A stretch of 64,000 nucleotides of DNA, from NCBI GenBank assembly GCA_047601745.1, contig JASGIS010000001.1, positions 1,116,001 to 1,180,000 of the forward strand. The letters are read 5' to 3'. This document shows, piece by piece, positions 12,485 to 20,812 of the stretch. The notes below the pieces were generated by a model. The model saw only the letters and a program-made list of their open reading frames with translations. It ran no database searches and was not told the DNA's origin. Each line of letters starts with the position of its first letter. Within the stretch, counting starts at the first letter, position 1. Source of the DNA: JAKPAM01 sp047601745. Lineage in GTDB: Bacteria; Pseudomonadota; Gammaproteobacteria; Burkholderiales; Burkholderiaceae_E. The translations under genes were made by a program, and so were the position numbers.

Positions 12485-13711
12485 TCAACCGGCGGTCATC
12501 GCCTCGGCCGCGCGCACCGCCGAGGCCCACGCCCACTGGAAGTTGTAGCCGCCGAGCCAGCCGGTCACGTCGACGACCTCACCGATGAACACCAGCCCCG
12601 GCGACCGGTGCGCGCCCATCGTGCGCGGATCCAGTTCGTCGGTGGCCACGCCGCCGACGGTGACTTCGGCCTTGCGGAAACCCTCGGAGCCGACCGGCGT
12701 CAGCGGCCACGCGCGCACCGCCTGCGCCAGCGCATCGAGCCGGCGATTGGCGACCTGGGGAATCCGTTCGCCGGCCAGGTCGGCGAACGCCGACTGCCCG
12801 AGCCATCCCGCGGCCAGCCGCTTGGGCAGCCACTGCGCGAGCACCGTCTCGACGAAGGCCCGCCCGCCGCGCTTGGCCTCGTGCAGGCCGGCGGCCAGGT
12901 CCTGCCCGGCGGCCAGATCGATCGACAGCGCCTGGCCGGGCCGCCAGTAGCTGGAAATCTGCAGGATCGCCGGCCCGGACAGGCCGCGATGCGTGAACAG
13001 CAGGTCTTCGCGGAACGTCGGGCGACGGCCTTCGGCGGCGACCGCGATGTCGACTTCCAGCGACAGCCCGGACAGCGCCGCGAACGGCGCCCAGGCCTGC
13101 GGATCGAAGCGCAGCGGCACCAGTCCGGGGCGCGGCTCGACGACGCGCAGGCCGAACTGGCGCGCGATCCGGAACCCGAAATCGCTGGCGCCGATCGCCG
13201 GAATCGACAGGCCGCCGGTCGCGATGACCAGATGCCGCGCGAGCACGGTGCCGGCCGGCGTGTCGATCTCGTAGCGGGCACCGCCGGCGGTACCGTCGCA
13301 CGGCCGCACGGCCGACGGCGGGCAGTCCTGCCACAACAGTGCGCCGCCGCGCGCCATCTCGTCGCGCAGCATCGCGATGATCCGCTCGCTCGAATCGTCG
13401 CAGAACAACTGGCCGCGATGCTTCTCGTGATAGCCGATGCCGTGGCTTCGCACCAGCGCGACGAAGCGCGCCGGCGAGTACCCCCGCAGCACGCCGCGCA
13501 CGAAGCGCGGATCGCCGCCGAGGAAACGCTCGGGCCGATCCGCCTGCACGTTGGTGAAGTTGCATCGGCCGCCGCCCGAGATGCGGATCTTCTCGGCGAG
13601 ACGCCGCGCGTGATCGATCACCAGGACGCGCGCGCCGCGCTGGCCGGCCACGCCGGCGCACATCATGCCGGCGGCCCCCGCGCCGACGACCACCACGTCG
13701 AATTGCTTCAA
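12485..13711 (-). CDS. BaiN/RdsA-family NAD(P)/FAD-dependent oxidoreductase
   Basis: A 408-residue HI0933-type flavoprotein. The N-terminal FAD dinucleotide fold reads FDVVVVGAGAAGMMCA. The family signature follows as EKIRISGGGRCNFTN, with LVIATGGLSIPAIG in the middle and the C-terminal FAD-binding segment EVVDVTGWLGGYNFQWAW. The TTG at 13711 is the start because GGGAGC lies six bases upstream and the protein begins directly with the FAD strand. Family members reduce enones in bile-acid metabolism or are of unknown role. It lies 51 bp downstream of nothing co-directional except the convergent-free gap, with the cyclase gene following it on the same strand. Confidence 0.87.
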   Translation of the reverse strand: MKQFDVVVVGAGAAGMMCAGVAGQRGARVLVIDHARRLAEKIRISGGGRCNFTNVQADRPERFLGGDPRFVRGVLRGYSPARFVALVRSHGIGYHEKHRGQLFCDDSSERIIAMLRDEMARGGALLWQDCPPSAVRPCDGTAGGARYEIDTPAGTVLARHLVIATGGLSIPAIGASDFGFRIARQFGLRVVEPRPGLVPLRFDPQAWAPFAALSGLSLEVDIAVAAEGRRPTFREDLLFTHRGLSGPAILQISSYWRPGQALSIDLAAGQDLAAGLHEAKRGGRAFVETVLAQWLPKRLAAGWLGQSAFADLAGERIPQVANRRLDALAQAVRAWPLTPVGSEGFRKAEVTVGGVATDELDPRTMGAHRSPGLVFIGEVVDVTGWLGGYNFQWAWASAVRAAEAMTAG

Positions 13712-13982
13712 GCACGCTCCCGGGCGCTGCCCATGACGTCCCGGCGATCGGCGATCACCCGACGGACGAACTGCCGAACGGTCTTTTCCGGCCAGCGGAT
13801 TCGCCGCTATTCTTTCATGAGCCGGGACCGCCGCATCGCGGCCTGTCGGGCGCGCGCATCGGCGCGCGGGTTCCGGCATCGACCTGATCCAATCTGGCGG
13901 TGACAAGCGTCTCGCCGGGTGCCAAGATGGCCTCCTCCTCCAGGCAACACGAGCTTGCGATGCCCGGCGAAATGAGCGGACG
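13712..13982. other. divergent intergenic region
   Basis: This interval separates the flavoprotein gene from the divergent diguanylate cyclase gene and must carry both promoters. I see no strong consensus -35/-10 pair, palindrome or small gene in it. Confidence 0.5.
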
Positions 13983-15164
13983 ATGTTCTCGCTGGATCTG
14001 AGCACCGCGTATCTGATGGCCGGCCTGATGTGCGTGATGTCGGGCGTGGCCACGTTCGCGATGCGCGGCTTGCACGAGCCCTCGTCCCGGGCGACGACGA
14101 TCTTCGCGGCCGGCCTGATGGTGGGCGGCGCCTCGATGATGTTCGCGAACCTGGCCGATCCGTGGCTGCCCGGCTCGACGATCCGCCTGGTCGGCGCGAT
14201 CGCCAACGCGGCGGCGATCCTGCTCGGGCTCGAAGGCGTGCGGCAGCTCGACGGACATCCGCCGCGGATGCTGCTGGCGACGGCGGCGCTGGCCTTCGTG
14301 GCGATCGTGCACGCGCTGGCGCCGGACCGGCACTTCTCGGTGCAATGGCACGTGCTGGTCCAGGCCGCCTGCTCGATCATCGCCATCGCCTACCTGTGTC
14401 GGGCAAGCGAAGCGCCTTCACGGCTGCACCGGATGGCGCTGATCGGCAGCTTCGCGTGCCTGGCGACCGCGGCGCTGGCGCGCTGGATCGTCGTCACGCG
14501 TCACCCCGAACTGGCCGTGCTCGCCCGCGGCACGCGGCTGGACGGCGTCAACGCATGGGCGATGCTGCTGTTCGTCGTGCTGCCGCCGGTGCAGTCGACG
14601 CTGATCCAGGGCATCACGAGCAAACGCCAGGTCGCGCTGCTGTCGCACCAGGCCAGCACCGACGAGCTGACCGGCGCCTCGTCGCGCCGCTTCCTGTTCT
14701 CGCGCGCCGAGGCCTGGCTGGGTGACGGCGAACGGCGCCACCCGTACACGGCGCTGCTGATGATCGACGTCGACAACTTCAAGTCGGTCAACGACCGCTT
14801 CGGTCATCTGGCCGGCGACCAGGTGCTGCGCCACGTCGCCCAGGTGCTGCAAGGTGCGCTGCGGCGCGATTCGCTGCTGGCCCGATACGGCGGCGAGGAG
14901 TTCTGCGCGCTGGTGCCGGTGGCCGACGAACAGGAGGCGCGCGACCTGGCCGACCGGCTGCGGCGCAGCGTCGAGACCGCGCACTACGACGACGGCACGC
15001 TGACGATCGGATTGACCGTCAGCATCGGCGTGGCGCTGCACCGGGCCGGCCTGACGCTGCACGACGTGCTGCGCGCGGCCGACCGGCGCGTCTACGAAGC
15101 CAAGACGCAGGGCCGCAATCGCGTGATCGCCGACGATCCGCGCCTGCAATCGGCGATCGTCTGA
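13983..15164 (+). CDS. membrane-anchored GGDEF diguanylate cyclase
   Basis: A 393-residue protein with about six hydrophobic segments in the first 210 residues (starting SLDLSTAYLMAGLMCVMSG) and a C-terminal GGDEF domain. The catalytic loop is RYGGEEF with GGEEF at residues 303-307, and the substrate region IDVDNFKSVNDRFGHLAGD is intact, so c-di-GMP synthesis from two GTP is expected. The allosteric I-site position reads RRDS instead of RxxD, suggesting loss of product inhibition. The membrane part is not a recognised named sensor. The gene is transcribed alone and faces ybiB convergently. Confidence 0.87.
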   Translation: MFSLDLSTAYLMAGLMCVMSGVATFAMRGLHEPSSRATTIFAAGLMVGGASMMFANLADPWLPGSTIRLVGAIANAAAILLGLEGVRQLDGHPPRMLLATAALAFVAIVHALAPDRHFSVQWHVLVQAACSIIAIAYLCRASEAPSRLHRMALIGSFACLATAALARWIVVTRHPELAVLARGTRLDGVNAWAMLLFVVLPPVQSTLIQGITSKRQVALLSHQASTDELTGASSRRFLFSRAEAWLGDGERRHPYTALLMIDVDNFKSVNDRFGHLAGDQVLRHVAQVLQGALRRDSLLARYGGEEFCALVPVADEQEARDLADRLRRSVETAHYDDGTLTIGLTVSIGVALHRAGLTLHDVLRAADRRVYEAKTQGRNRVIADDPRLQSAIV

Positions 15165-15186
15165 ACCGGACGACGGCCCGGAACGC

Positions 15187-16158
15187 TCAGCAATCGAGCG
15201 CTTCGCGCACGCACGCGACCTGCGCCTGCAGCGCCGGCGGCGCTTCGCGTTCGCCCGACAGCACCGACTGCATCCAGGCGGCGCAGGCCGCCACGTCGTT
15301 GCCGGCCGGCAACGGCATCACCTGTCCGATCGGCAGCGGCTGCGCGTCGAGCGCGGTCGCCGACTTGCCGCCGTACAGCCGGTCGATGCGGGCGTGGCGC
15401 CGCGGATTGGCGAACACCTCGCCCTCGGTGCCGCGGCTGACCAGCGCATGCGCGCTGAGCCGCAGCAGCAGTTCGTGCTGCAGCAATTCGAACTCCGGAT
15501 GCGTATACGAGGCCAGCAGCAGGCAGCGCGGATCGCCGACCGGATTGAGCAGCTTGGCCAGCGTGTGGCCGACGTTGCGCACGCCCATCTGCCAGCGCAG
15601 GTCCAGCAGCCGCGACAGCCGCGGACTGAGGACGTCGATCGGCACGAACACCGGCAGGCTGCGCGCGAGCAGGGCCGGCACGTCGTCGATGCGGGTCGCG
15701 ACGTCCAGGCCCATCGCCCGCATCAACTGGTACGTGGTGACGCGGCCCGGGTCCTGCCGCACGCCGTGCACGATGACCTGGATCCCGCTGTCGGCCAGCA
15801 GGCAGGCCAGCAGCGGCGTCAGGTTGGCCAGCTTGCGCGAGCCGTTGTAGCTGGGAATCGACACCACCGGCCGGGCCGGATCGACGGGCACGTGGCGGAT
15901 CCACGGCACGAGCGCGGTCAGCCCGGCGGCCAGTTCGTCGACCGACTCGCCCTTCATCCGCCACGCCATCAGCACGGCGCCGACCGCCAGATCGCTCAGT
16001 TCGTCGGCGAGCAGGCGCTCGAACAGGATCCGGGCGCGCTGGAACGACAGGCCGCGCGCGCCATGCCGCCCACGGCCGATCTCGTGGATCGCGTCGGTGA
16101 TCGAAAAATCATCCTGCCGTCCGATCGACACCTGCCTGACCTGCGCCTCGATGCTCAT
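15187..16158 (-). CDS. ybiB: YbiB-family protein (TrpD2-like)
   Basis: A 323-residue protein of the glycosyltransferase-3 / anthranilate phosphoribosyltransferase-like fold. Characteristic segments are LLADELSDLAVGAVLMAWRMKGES, a typical N-terminal helical domain, then SIPSYNGSRKLANLTPLLA and HTLAKLLNP. E. coli YbiB (TrpD2) lacks phosphoribosyltransferase activity and binds nucleic acids, linked to the SOS response; a similar role is inferred here. The start at MSIEAQV follows GGAGGAGAAC. It is divergent from the cbiX-like gene with a 103-bp spacer. Confidence 0.82.
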   Translation of the reverse strand: MSIEAQVRQVSIGRQDDFSITDAIHEIGRGRHGARGLSFQRARILFERLLADELSDLAVGAVLMAWRMKGESVDELAAGLTALVPWIRHVPVDPARPVVSIPSYNGSRKLANLTPLLACLLADSGIQVIVHGVRQDPGRVTTYQLMRAMGLDVATRIDDVPALLARSLPVFVPIDVLSPRLSRLLDLRWQMGVRNVGHTLAKLLNPVGDPRCLLLASYTHPEFELLQHELLLRLSAHALVSRGTEGEVFANPRRHARIDRLYGGKSATALDAQPLPIGQVMPLPAGNDVAACAAWMQSVLSGEREAPPALQAQVACVREALDC

Positions 16159-16261
16159 CACTGCGTTCTCCTCCGATGCTGATCGGCCCGCCCGCGACAG
16201 ACTCAGCAAGAAGCGGGCCCGCCCCCTTGCCTCGGCAGGCGCCGGGCGGTAGCGTCGCGTC

Positions 16262-16633
16262 ATGAGTGACGCGGTGATCTTCTTCTGCCACGGCTCGCGC
16301 GATGCGCGCTGGCGCGAACCGTTCGACGCGATCGCGCGGGCGTTCGCCGATCGCTATCCGCGCACGCCGGTCCGCCTGGCGTTTCTCGAACTGATGTCGC
16401 CCGACCTGGGCGCGGCGATCGACGAACTGGCCGGCGCGGGCGTGCGCGCGATCCGCGTGCTGCCGCTGTTCCTGGCGCCGGGCACGCACACCCGGCGCGA
16501 CCTGCCGGCGCTGATCGACGCCGCCCGCGCCCGCTGGCCGGGCCTGCGGATCGACGACGGCCCGACACTGACCGAGGTGGCCGCGATCCGCGAGGCGATC
16601 GTCTCGTGGGCCGCGCCGGGCGACGCCGGCTGA
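16262..16633 (+). CDS. cbiX: single-domain CbiX-type chelatase
   Basis: A 123-residue short CbiX-like protein. The start of the fold reads VIFFCHGSRDARWREPF, with the catalytic His of the CHGSRD motif, and the second half contains VRAIRVLPLFLAPGTHTRRDLP with the second metal-binding His. Such half-length chelatases form homodimers and insert cobalt, nickel or iron into sirohydrochlorin-type rings. No cobalamin or siroheme genes are adjacent, though B12-dependent metH lies 5 kb away. It is convergent with the YbdK gene 28 bp downstream. Confidence 0.85.
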   Translation: MSDAVIFFCHGSRDARWREPFDAIARAFADRYPRTPVRLAFLELMSPDLGAAIDELAGAGVRAIRVLPLFLAPGTHTRRDLPALIDAARARWPGLRIDDGPTLTEVAAIREAIVSWAAPGDAG

Positions 16634-16661
16634 CGAGCGTCGCGCCGCGGCCCGACGGCCG

Positions 16662-17801
16662 TCAGCGCCCCCAGCGCAGGCACTGCTGGCGCACGACTTC
16701 GCCGAGTTGCTGTTCGCTTTCATAAGTGGCGCGGATCCAGCTCGCATCGTTGCCGCGCGACGTCACGTCGTCGCGCACCAGTCGGCACGCATCCTCGGCG
16801 CCGAGGCGGATCGCATGCGGCTCGATGCGCGCCAGCGTGGCCAGGATGTCTTCGCGCAGCGTACGGTGCTCGTGCGTCTGCGGATCGACGAAACCCGCGT
16901 CGAAGCCATGGCGGCAGGCCTGGAAGCGGTTGAACGAATAGACGAGGTAGTCGTCCTCGGTCGGCGAGAACGGCGTCTCGGCCTGCAGCCATGCGGCCAC
17001 GCACTGGATGTAGGCGGCGATCGCCGCGGCCTTCTCGATCGTCAGCGGCGTATCGAGCACCCGCACCTCGATCGTGCCGAACTCGGGCTTCGGACGGATG
17101 TCCCAGTAGAAGTCCTTCATGCTGCGCACGACGCCGGTGCCGGTCATCTTGTCGAAATAAGCGCCGAAGGTCTCCCAGTCGGTGATCAGCGGCGCCCGCC
17201 CCGACAGCGGAAACGCCGACACCGAGTTCAGCCGCGCCGAGTGGTAACCGGTGTCGTGCCCCTGCACGAACGGCGAAGATGCCGACAGCGCGATGAACTG
17301 CGGGATGAAGCGCGACAACTGGTGCAGCAGCGTCAGCGCGGCCCCCGGGCTCGGGCAGCCGATGTGCACGTGCTGGCCGAACACCGTGAACTGCTTGGAC
17401 AGATAACCGTACAGCGCCGACAGTTCGATGAAGCGCGGCTCGTCGTAGATGCGCCGCTGGCTCCAGTCCTGGAACGCGTGCGTGCCGCCGCCGCTCAGGC
17501 CCACGTTCAGCAGGCGCGCGCAGTCGACCAGCGCATCGCGGATCTCGCGCAACTGTTCGAGCGCGTCGCGATGACCGCGGCAGACGCCGGTCGACAGCTC
17601 GATCATGCTGTTCGTGATCTCGGGCTTGACCTCGCCGGGGATCGAACGCGACTTCATCAGGCGCAGCAGATCGGCCGCCCCGGGACTCAGGTCGTAGTGG
17701 TGCAGCTCGATGATCTGCAGCTCCAGCTCGACGCCGATCGTCAGCGGATCGGACGAGCGGAACGGCTCGAGCCGCCCGGGTGCCGTCGAGGTCGCCGTCA
17801 T
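16662..17801 (-). CDS. ybdK: YbdK-family carboxylate-amine ligase
   Basis: A 379-residue GCS2-type enzyme. ATP-grasp-like glutamate-cysteine ligase motifs are visible: TIGVELELQIIE near residue 20, PEITNSMIELSTGVC, GGGTHAF, and FGQHVHIGCP. Family members ligate amino acids to glutamate-like carboxylates, and E. coli YbdK has weak gamma-glutamyl-cysteine synthetase activity. Its ATG overlaps the stop of the antiporter gene (ATGA at 17798-17801), so the two are translationally coupled. A role in making gamma-glutamyl peptides or glutathione-like thiols is inferred from the family. Confidence 0.88.
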   Translation of the reverse strand: MTATSTAPGRLEPFRSSDPLTIGVELELQIIELHHYDLSPGAADLLRLMKSRSIPGEVKPEITNSMIELSTGVCRGHRDALEQLREIRDALVDCARLLNVGLSGGGTHAFQDWSQRRIYDEPRFIELSALYGYLSKQFTVFGQHVHIGCPSPGAALTLLHQLSRFIPQFIALSASSPFVQGHDTGYHSARLNSVSAFPLSGRAPLITDWETFGAYFDKMTGTGVVRSMKDFYWDIRPKPEFGTIEVRVLDTPLTIEKAAAIAAYIQCVAAWLQAETPFSPTEDDYLVYSFNRFQACRHGFDAGFVDPQTHEHRTLREDILATLARIEPHAIRLGAEDACRLVRDDVTSRGNDASWIRATYESEQQLGEVVRQQCLRWGR

Positions 17802-19057
17802 CGCACGTCTCCTTCACGTACCCAATGCAGCGCGGCGCGCACGACGATCGGCCCGGCCAGCTCGACGAACGCCACCGCGCTGACCAGCACCGGCCCGATC
17901 TGCCCGGCATAGGCGGGCGCGAACGCATTGAGGTTCGCGTACATCACCAGCGCCGGCGCCGACAGCGGCAGCCCGGTCAGGCCCAGCGCCGCGCCCTGGC
18001 GCAGCGACAGGCCGCTGGGCCGCGCCAGCGCGATGGCCGCCACCATCTTGGCGACCTGGCGCGCGGCGATCAGCGCCAGCGCGAGTCCGCCGCCGGCCGC
18101 GATCAGTTCGGGCGACCACGCGGCGCCCGTCGTCACGAACAGCATCAGCACCAGTACGACGCCGGCGGTGCCCGACGGGCCCGGCCCGCTTCCGGCGCGC
18201 TTGCTCAGGTTCTTCAGCATCAGGCCGGCCAGCAGCGGCACCAGCAGCGAGGACGCCTGCACGATCGACGCGAGCGACAGCGCCAGCAGCACCAGCCCGA
18301 TCACCAGCACCTTCGCGTGCTCGTTGCGCAGATCGACGCGCCGGGCCAGCACGATGACCGCGCCGGCCAGCAGCGCGGCCAGCACCAGCGAACCGGCGAG
18401 CTGGTAGAACGGCAGCGCGAGCGCGCTCCAGCCGTCGCCGCCGGCCTCGTGCATCAGCCAGCCGCCGACGAAGCGCGACAGCAGCACGGCCAGGCAGGTG
18501 TTGACGCCGGACATCACGATCATCCGCTCGGTCACCTGTCCGGCCGCGCCGTACTCGGAGGCCACGCGCAGCAGCACCGCTGGCGACGTGGCCATCGCGA
18601 TCGCGGCCAGCGGCACCGAGATGTGGCCGGGCGCGCCCAGCCAGTACAACACGCCGAGCACGGCGACGAAGGTCAGCAGCGATTCGAGCAGGCAATAGCC
18701 GAGCAGCCAGGGATTGCTGCGCAGCCAGCGCAGGCTGATGCGCGAACCCGCCTCGAACAGCAGCACGGCCAGCGCCAGGTCGAGCACGATCTGCGCGGCG
18801 GCGGGCAGCCTGGCATCGACCAGTCCCACGCCGAACGCACCCGCCGCCAGGCCCGTCGCCACGTATCCGGCCACTCGCGGCACGTGCAGATAGCGCAGGC
18901 CGAGTTCGCCGATCACGCCGGCGAGCACGAGACAGACGGAGACCCAGAAGACCGGGCCCGACGCGGGAGGCCATTGAATGTCGAAGACCTGGAATGTCTC
19001 CACGTCAGATTCCGATGAAGCGTTGTCGGTATGCATGGGGTCGGCGCAGAAGCTCAT
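17798..19057 (-). CDS. CPA2-type cation:proton antiporter membrane protein
   Basis: A 419-residue integral membrane protein with about 12-13 hydrophobic helices. It resembles the transporter domain of KefB/KefC and RosB-type antiporters: GELGLRYLHVPRVAGYVATG near the N-terminus and ALAVLLFEAGSRI in the middle. The C-terminal RCK/TrkA-N domain of Kef proteins is absent. Starts at 19057 or 19036 are both possible and neither has a strong ribosome binding site. It heads an operon with the YbdK ligase and is divergent from the ABC ATPase gene. The ion transported is not certain. Confidence 0.82.
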   Translation of the reverse strand: MSFCADPMHTDNASSESDVETFQVFDIQWPPASGPVFWVSVCLVLAGVIGELGLRYLHVPRVAGYVATGLAAGAFGVGLVDARLPAAAQIVLDLALAVLLFEAGSRISLRWLRSNPWLLGYCLLESLLTFVAVLGVLYWLGAPGHISVPLAAIAMATSPAVLLRVASEYGAAGQVTERMIVMSGVNTCLAVLLSRFVGGWLMHEAGGDGWSALALPFYQLAGSLVLAALLAGAVIVLARRVDLRNEHAKVLVIGLVLLALSLASIVQASSLLVPLLAGLMLKNLSKRAGSGPGPSGTAGVVLVLMLFVTTGAAWSPELIAAGGGLALALIAARQVAKMVAAIALARPSGLSLRQGAALGLTGLPLSAPALVMYANLNAFAPAYAGQIGPVLVSAVAFVELAGPIVVRAALHWVREGDVR

Positions 19058-19133
19058 CCGTTACGAGGGCCGTCCGCCGCGATGGGCGGCGGCGCTCGGC
19101 GCGCGACCGGGGGGCAGGATACCATTGCACCTC

Positions 19134-19970
19134 ATGGACCCTGACGAGGATGAACGGCCGAATCCGTCGGCCGTGCGGCTGGACCGCGTCGACAAGCGTT
19201 ATGCGCGCGGCACGCTCGCGTTGTCGGGGCTGTCGCTCGCGATCCGGCAGTCCGAGTTCGTCTCGCTGCTCGGCCCGTCGGGCTGCGGCAAGAGCACGGT
19301 GCTGCGCCTGATCGCCGGCCTGACGTCGCCGTCGGCGGGCACGGTGACGGCGGCGGCGATCGATCCGCACGCGCCGGCCGCCGGGTCGGCCGCGGGGTCG
19401 GCGGATAACGCGGTCGACCGCATCGGTTTCGTGTTCCAGGAGCCCACGCTGATGCCGTGGGCCAGCGTGGCCGACAACGTCGCGCTGCCGCTGCGGCTGC
19501 AACGATGCGAGCGCGCGCAGGCACGGGCCCGCGTCGACGAAGCGCTGGCGCTGGTCGGCCTGTCGGGCTTCGCGCACGCGTATCCGCGCGAGCTGTCCGG
19601 CGGCATGCGCATGCGCGTGTCGCTGGCGCGGGCGATGATCACGCGCCCGCGTCTGCTGCTGCTCGACGAACCGTTCGCCGCGCTCGACGAGATCACGCGC
19701 GCCCGGCTCAATGACGACCTGCTCGCGCTGTGGGCCTCGCATCGGCTGACCGTCGTGTTCGTCACGCATAGCGTCTACGAATCAGTCTATCTGTCGAATC
19801 GTGTCATCGTGATGTCGGCCCGGCCCGGACGCGTGCATGCGGACCTGCGGATCGACGCCCCGACGCCGCGTACCGAGCTCTACCGCACGTCGGCCGAGTA
19901 CGGGCGGCAGTGCCGGCAGGTGTCCGAGGCGCTGCGCGACGCGCAGCACGCGGAGCCGGCGCGGACATGA
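19134..19970 (+). CDS. ABC transporter ATPase (nitrate/sulfonate/taurine type)
   Basis: A 278-residue ATP-binding subunit. Walker A is LGPSGCGKST, the Q-loop is FVFQEPTLMPWASV, the signature motif is LSGGMRMRVSLARA, Walker B is LLLLDEPFAALDE, and the switch His is in VFVTHS. The start at MDPDEDE follows an AGGA about ten bases upstream. An Ala/Gly-rich insert (AAAIDPHAPAAGSAAGSAD) lies between Walker A and the Q-loop. Its stop overlaps the permease start by ATGA, and a matching binding protein follows, so the three form one importer of the SsuABC/ThiXYZ class. Confidence 0.9.
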   Translation: MDPDEDERPNPSAVRLDRVDKRYARGTLALSGLSLAIRQSEFVSLLGPSGCGKSTVLRLIAGLTSPSAGTVTAAAIDPHAPAAGSAAGSADNAVDRIGFVFQEPTLMPWASVADNVALPLRLQRCERAQARARVDEALALVGLSGFAHAYPRELSGGMRMRVSLARAMITRPRLLLLDEPFAALDEITRARLNDDLLALWASHRLTVVFVTHSVYESVYLSNRVIVMSARPGRVHADLRIDAPTPRTELYRTSAEYGRQCRQVSEALRDAQHAEPART

Positions 19971-20758
19971 CGGGCGGCACGCCGGGACCGGCGACGCGGA
20001 TCGCGATCGCGCTGGCCGTCATCGCCGCCGCGCTGCTGGGCTGGGAAGCGCTGGTGCGCGGACTGGCGATTCCGCCGTACCTGCTGCCCGCGCCGAGCCG
20101 CGTCGCGCGCACGCTGGTCGAGGACTGGCCGACGCTGGCGCCGGCCTGGCGCTTCACGCTGATGCTCAGCTTCAGCGCGCTGGCGCTCGCGGCGGCCGGC
20201 GGCGTGCTGCTGGCCGTCGTGTTCGCCAGCTCGCGCTGGGTCGAGGCCGCGCTGTTCCCGTTCGCGGTGATCCTGCAGGTGACGCCGATCATCGCGATCG
20301 CGCCGCTGATCCTGATCTACGTCGACAGCACGTTCGCCGCGCTGCTGATCTGCGCGTGGATCGTCGCGTTCTTCCCGATCCTGTCGAACACGGTCATCGG
20401 CCTGCGCGCGATCGACCCGAACCTGCGCGACCTGTTCTCGCTGTACCGCGCCTCGCGCTGGCAGCGGCTGCGCCTGCTGCTGGCGCCCAGCGCGCTGCCT
20501 TATTTCCTGGCCGGACTGAAGATCGCCGGCGGCCTGTCGCTGATCGGCTCGGTGGCCGCCGAGTTCGTCGCCGGCTCGGCCGGCAAGGAGACGGGCCTGG
20601 CCTCGCGCGTGCTCGAGGCAAGCTTCCGCAGCGAGGTGCCGAGGATGTTCGCGGCGCTGTTCCTGATCTCGATCAGCGGCATCCTGATCTTCGCGCTGTT
20701 CGGCGGCCTGTCGCGCTGGCTGCTCGGACGCTGGCACGAGAGCGAGTTGCAAGGCTGA
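19967..20758 (+). CDS. ABC transporter permease (SsuC/TauC type)
   Basis: A 263-residue inner-membrane protein with about six transmembrane helices. The EAA-type cytoplasmic loop that contacts the ATPase is visible as FSLYRASRWQRLRLLLAP, preceded by the segment NTVIGLRAIDPNLRDLF typical of sulfonate, taurine and pyrimidine-precursor permeases. Its ATG overlaps the ATPase stop. The substrate of the complex cannot be fixed from sequence; the neighbouring Ldh-type dehydrogenase suggests an organic acid or sulfonate. Confidence 0.9.
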   Translation: MTGGTPGPATRIAIALAVIAAALLGWEALVRGLAIPPYLLPAPSRVARTLVEDWPTLAPAWRFTLMLSFSALALAAAGGVLLAVVFASSRWVEAALFPFAVILQVTPIIAIAPLILIYVDSTFAALLICAWIVAFFPILSNTVIGLRAIDPNLRDLFSLYRASRWQRLRLLLAPSALPYFLAGLKIAGGLSLIGSVAAEFVAGSAGKETGLASRVLEASFRSEVPRMFAALFLISISGILIFALFGGLSRWLLGRWHESELQG

Positions 20759-20812
20759 ACCGCGGGCGTGGCACAATCGACCGGGCCCATCCCTGCCTCA
20801 GCCCGTCTGCCG

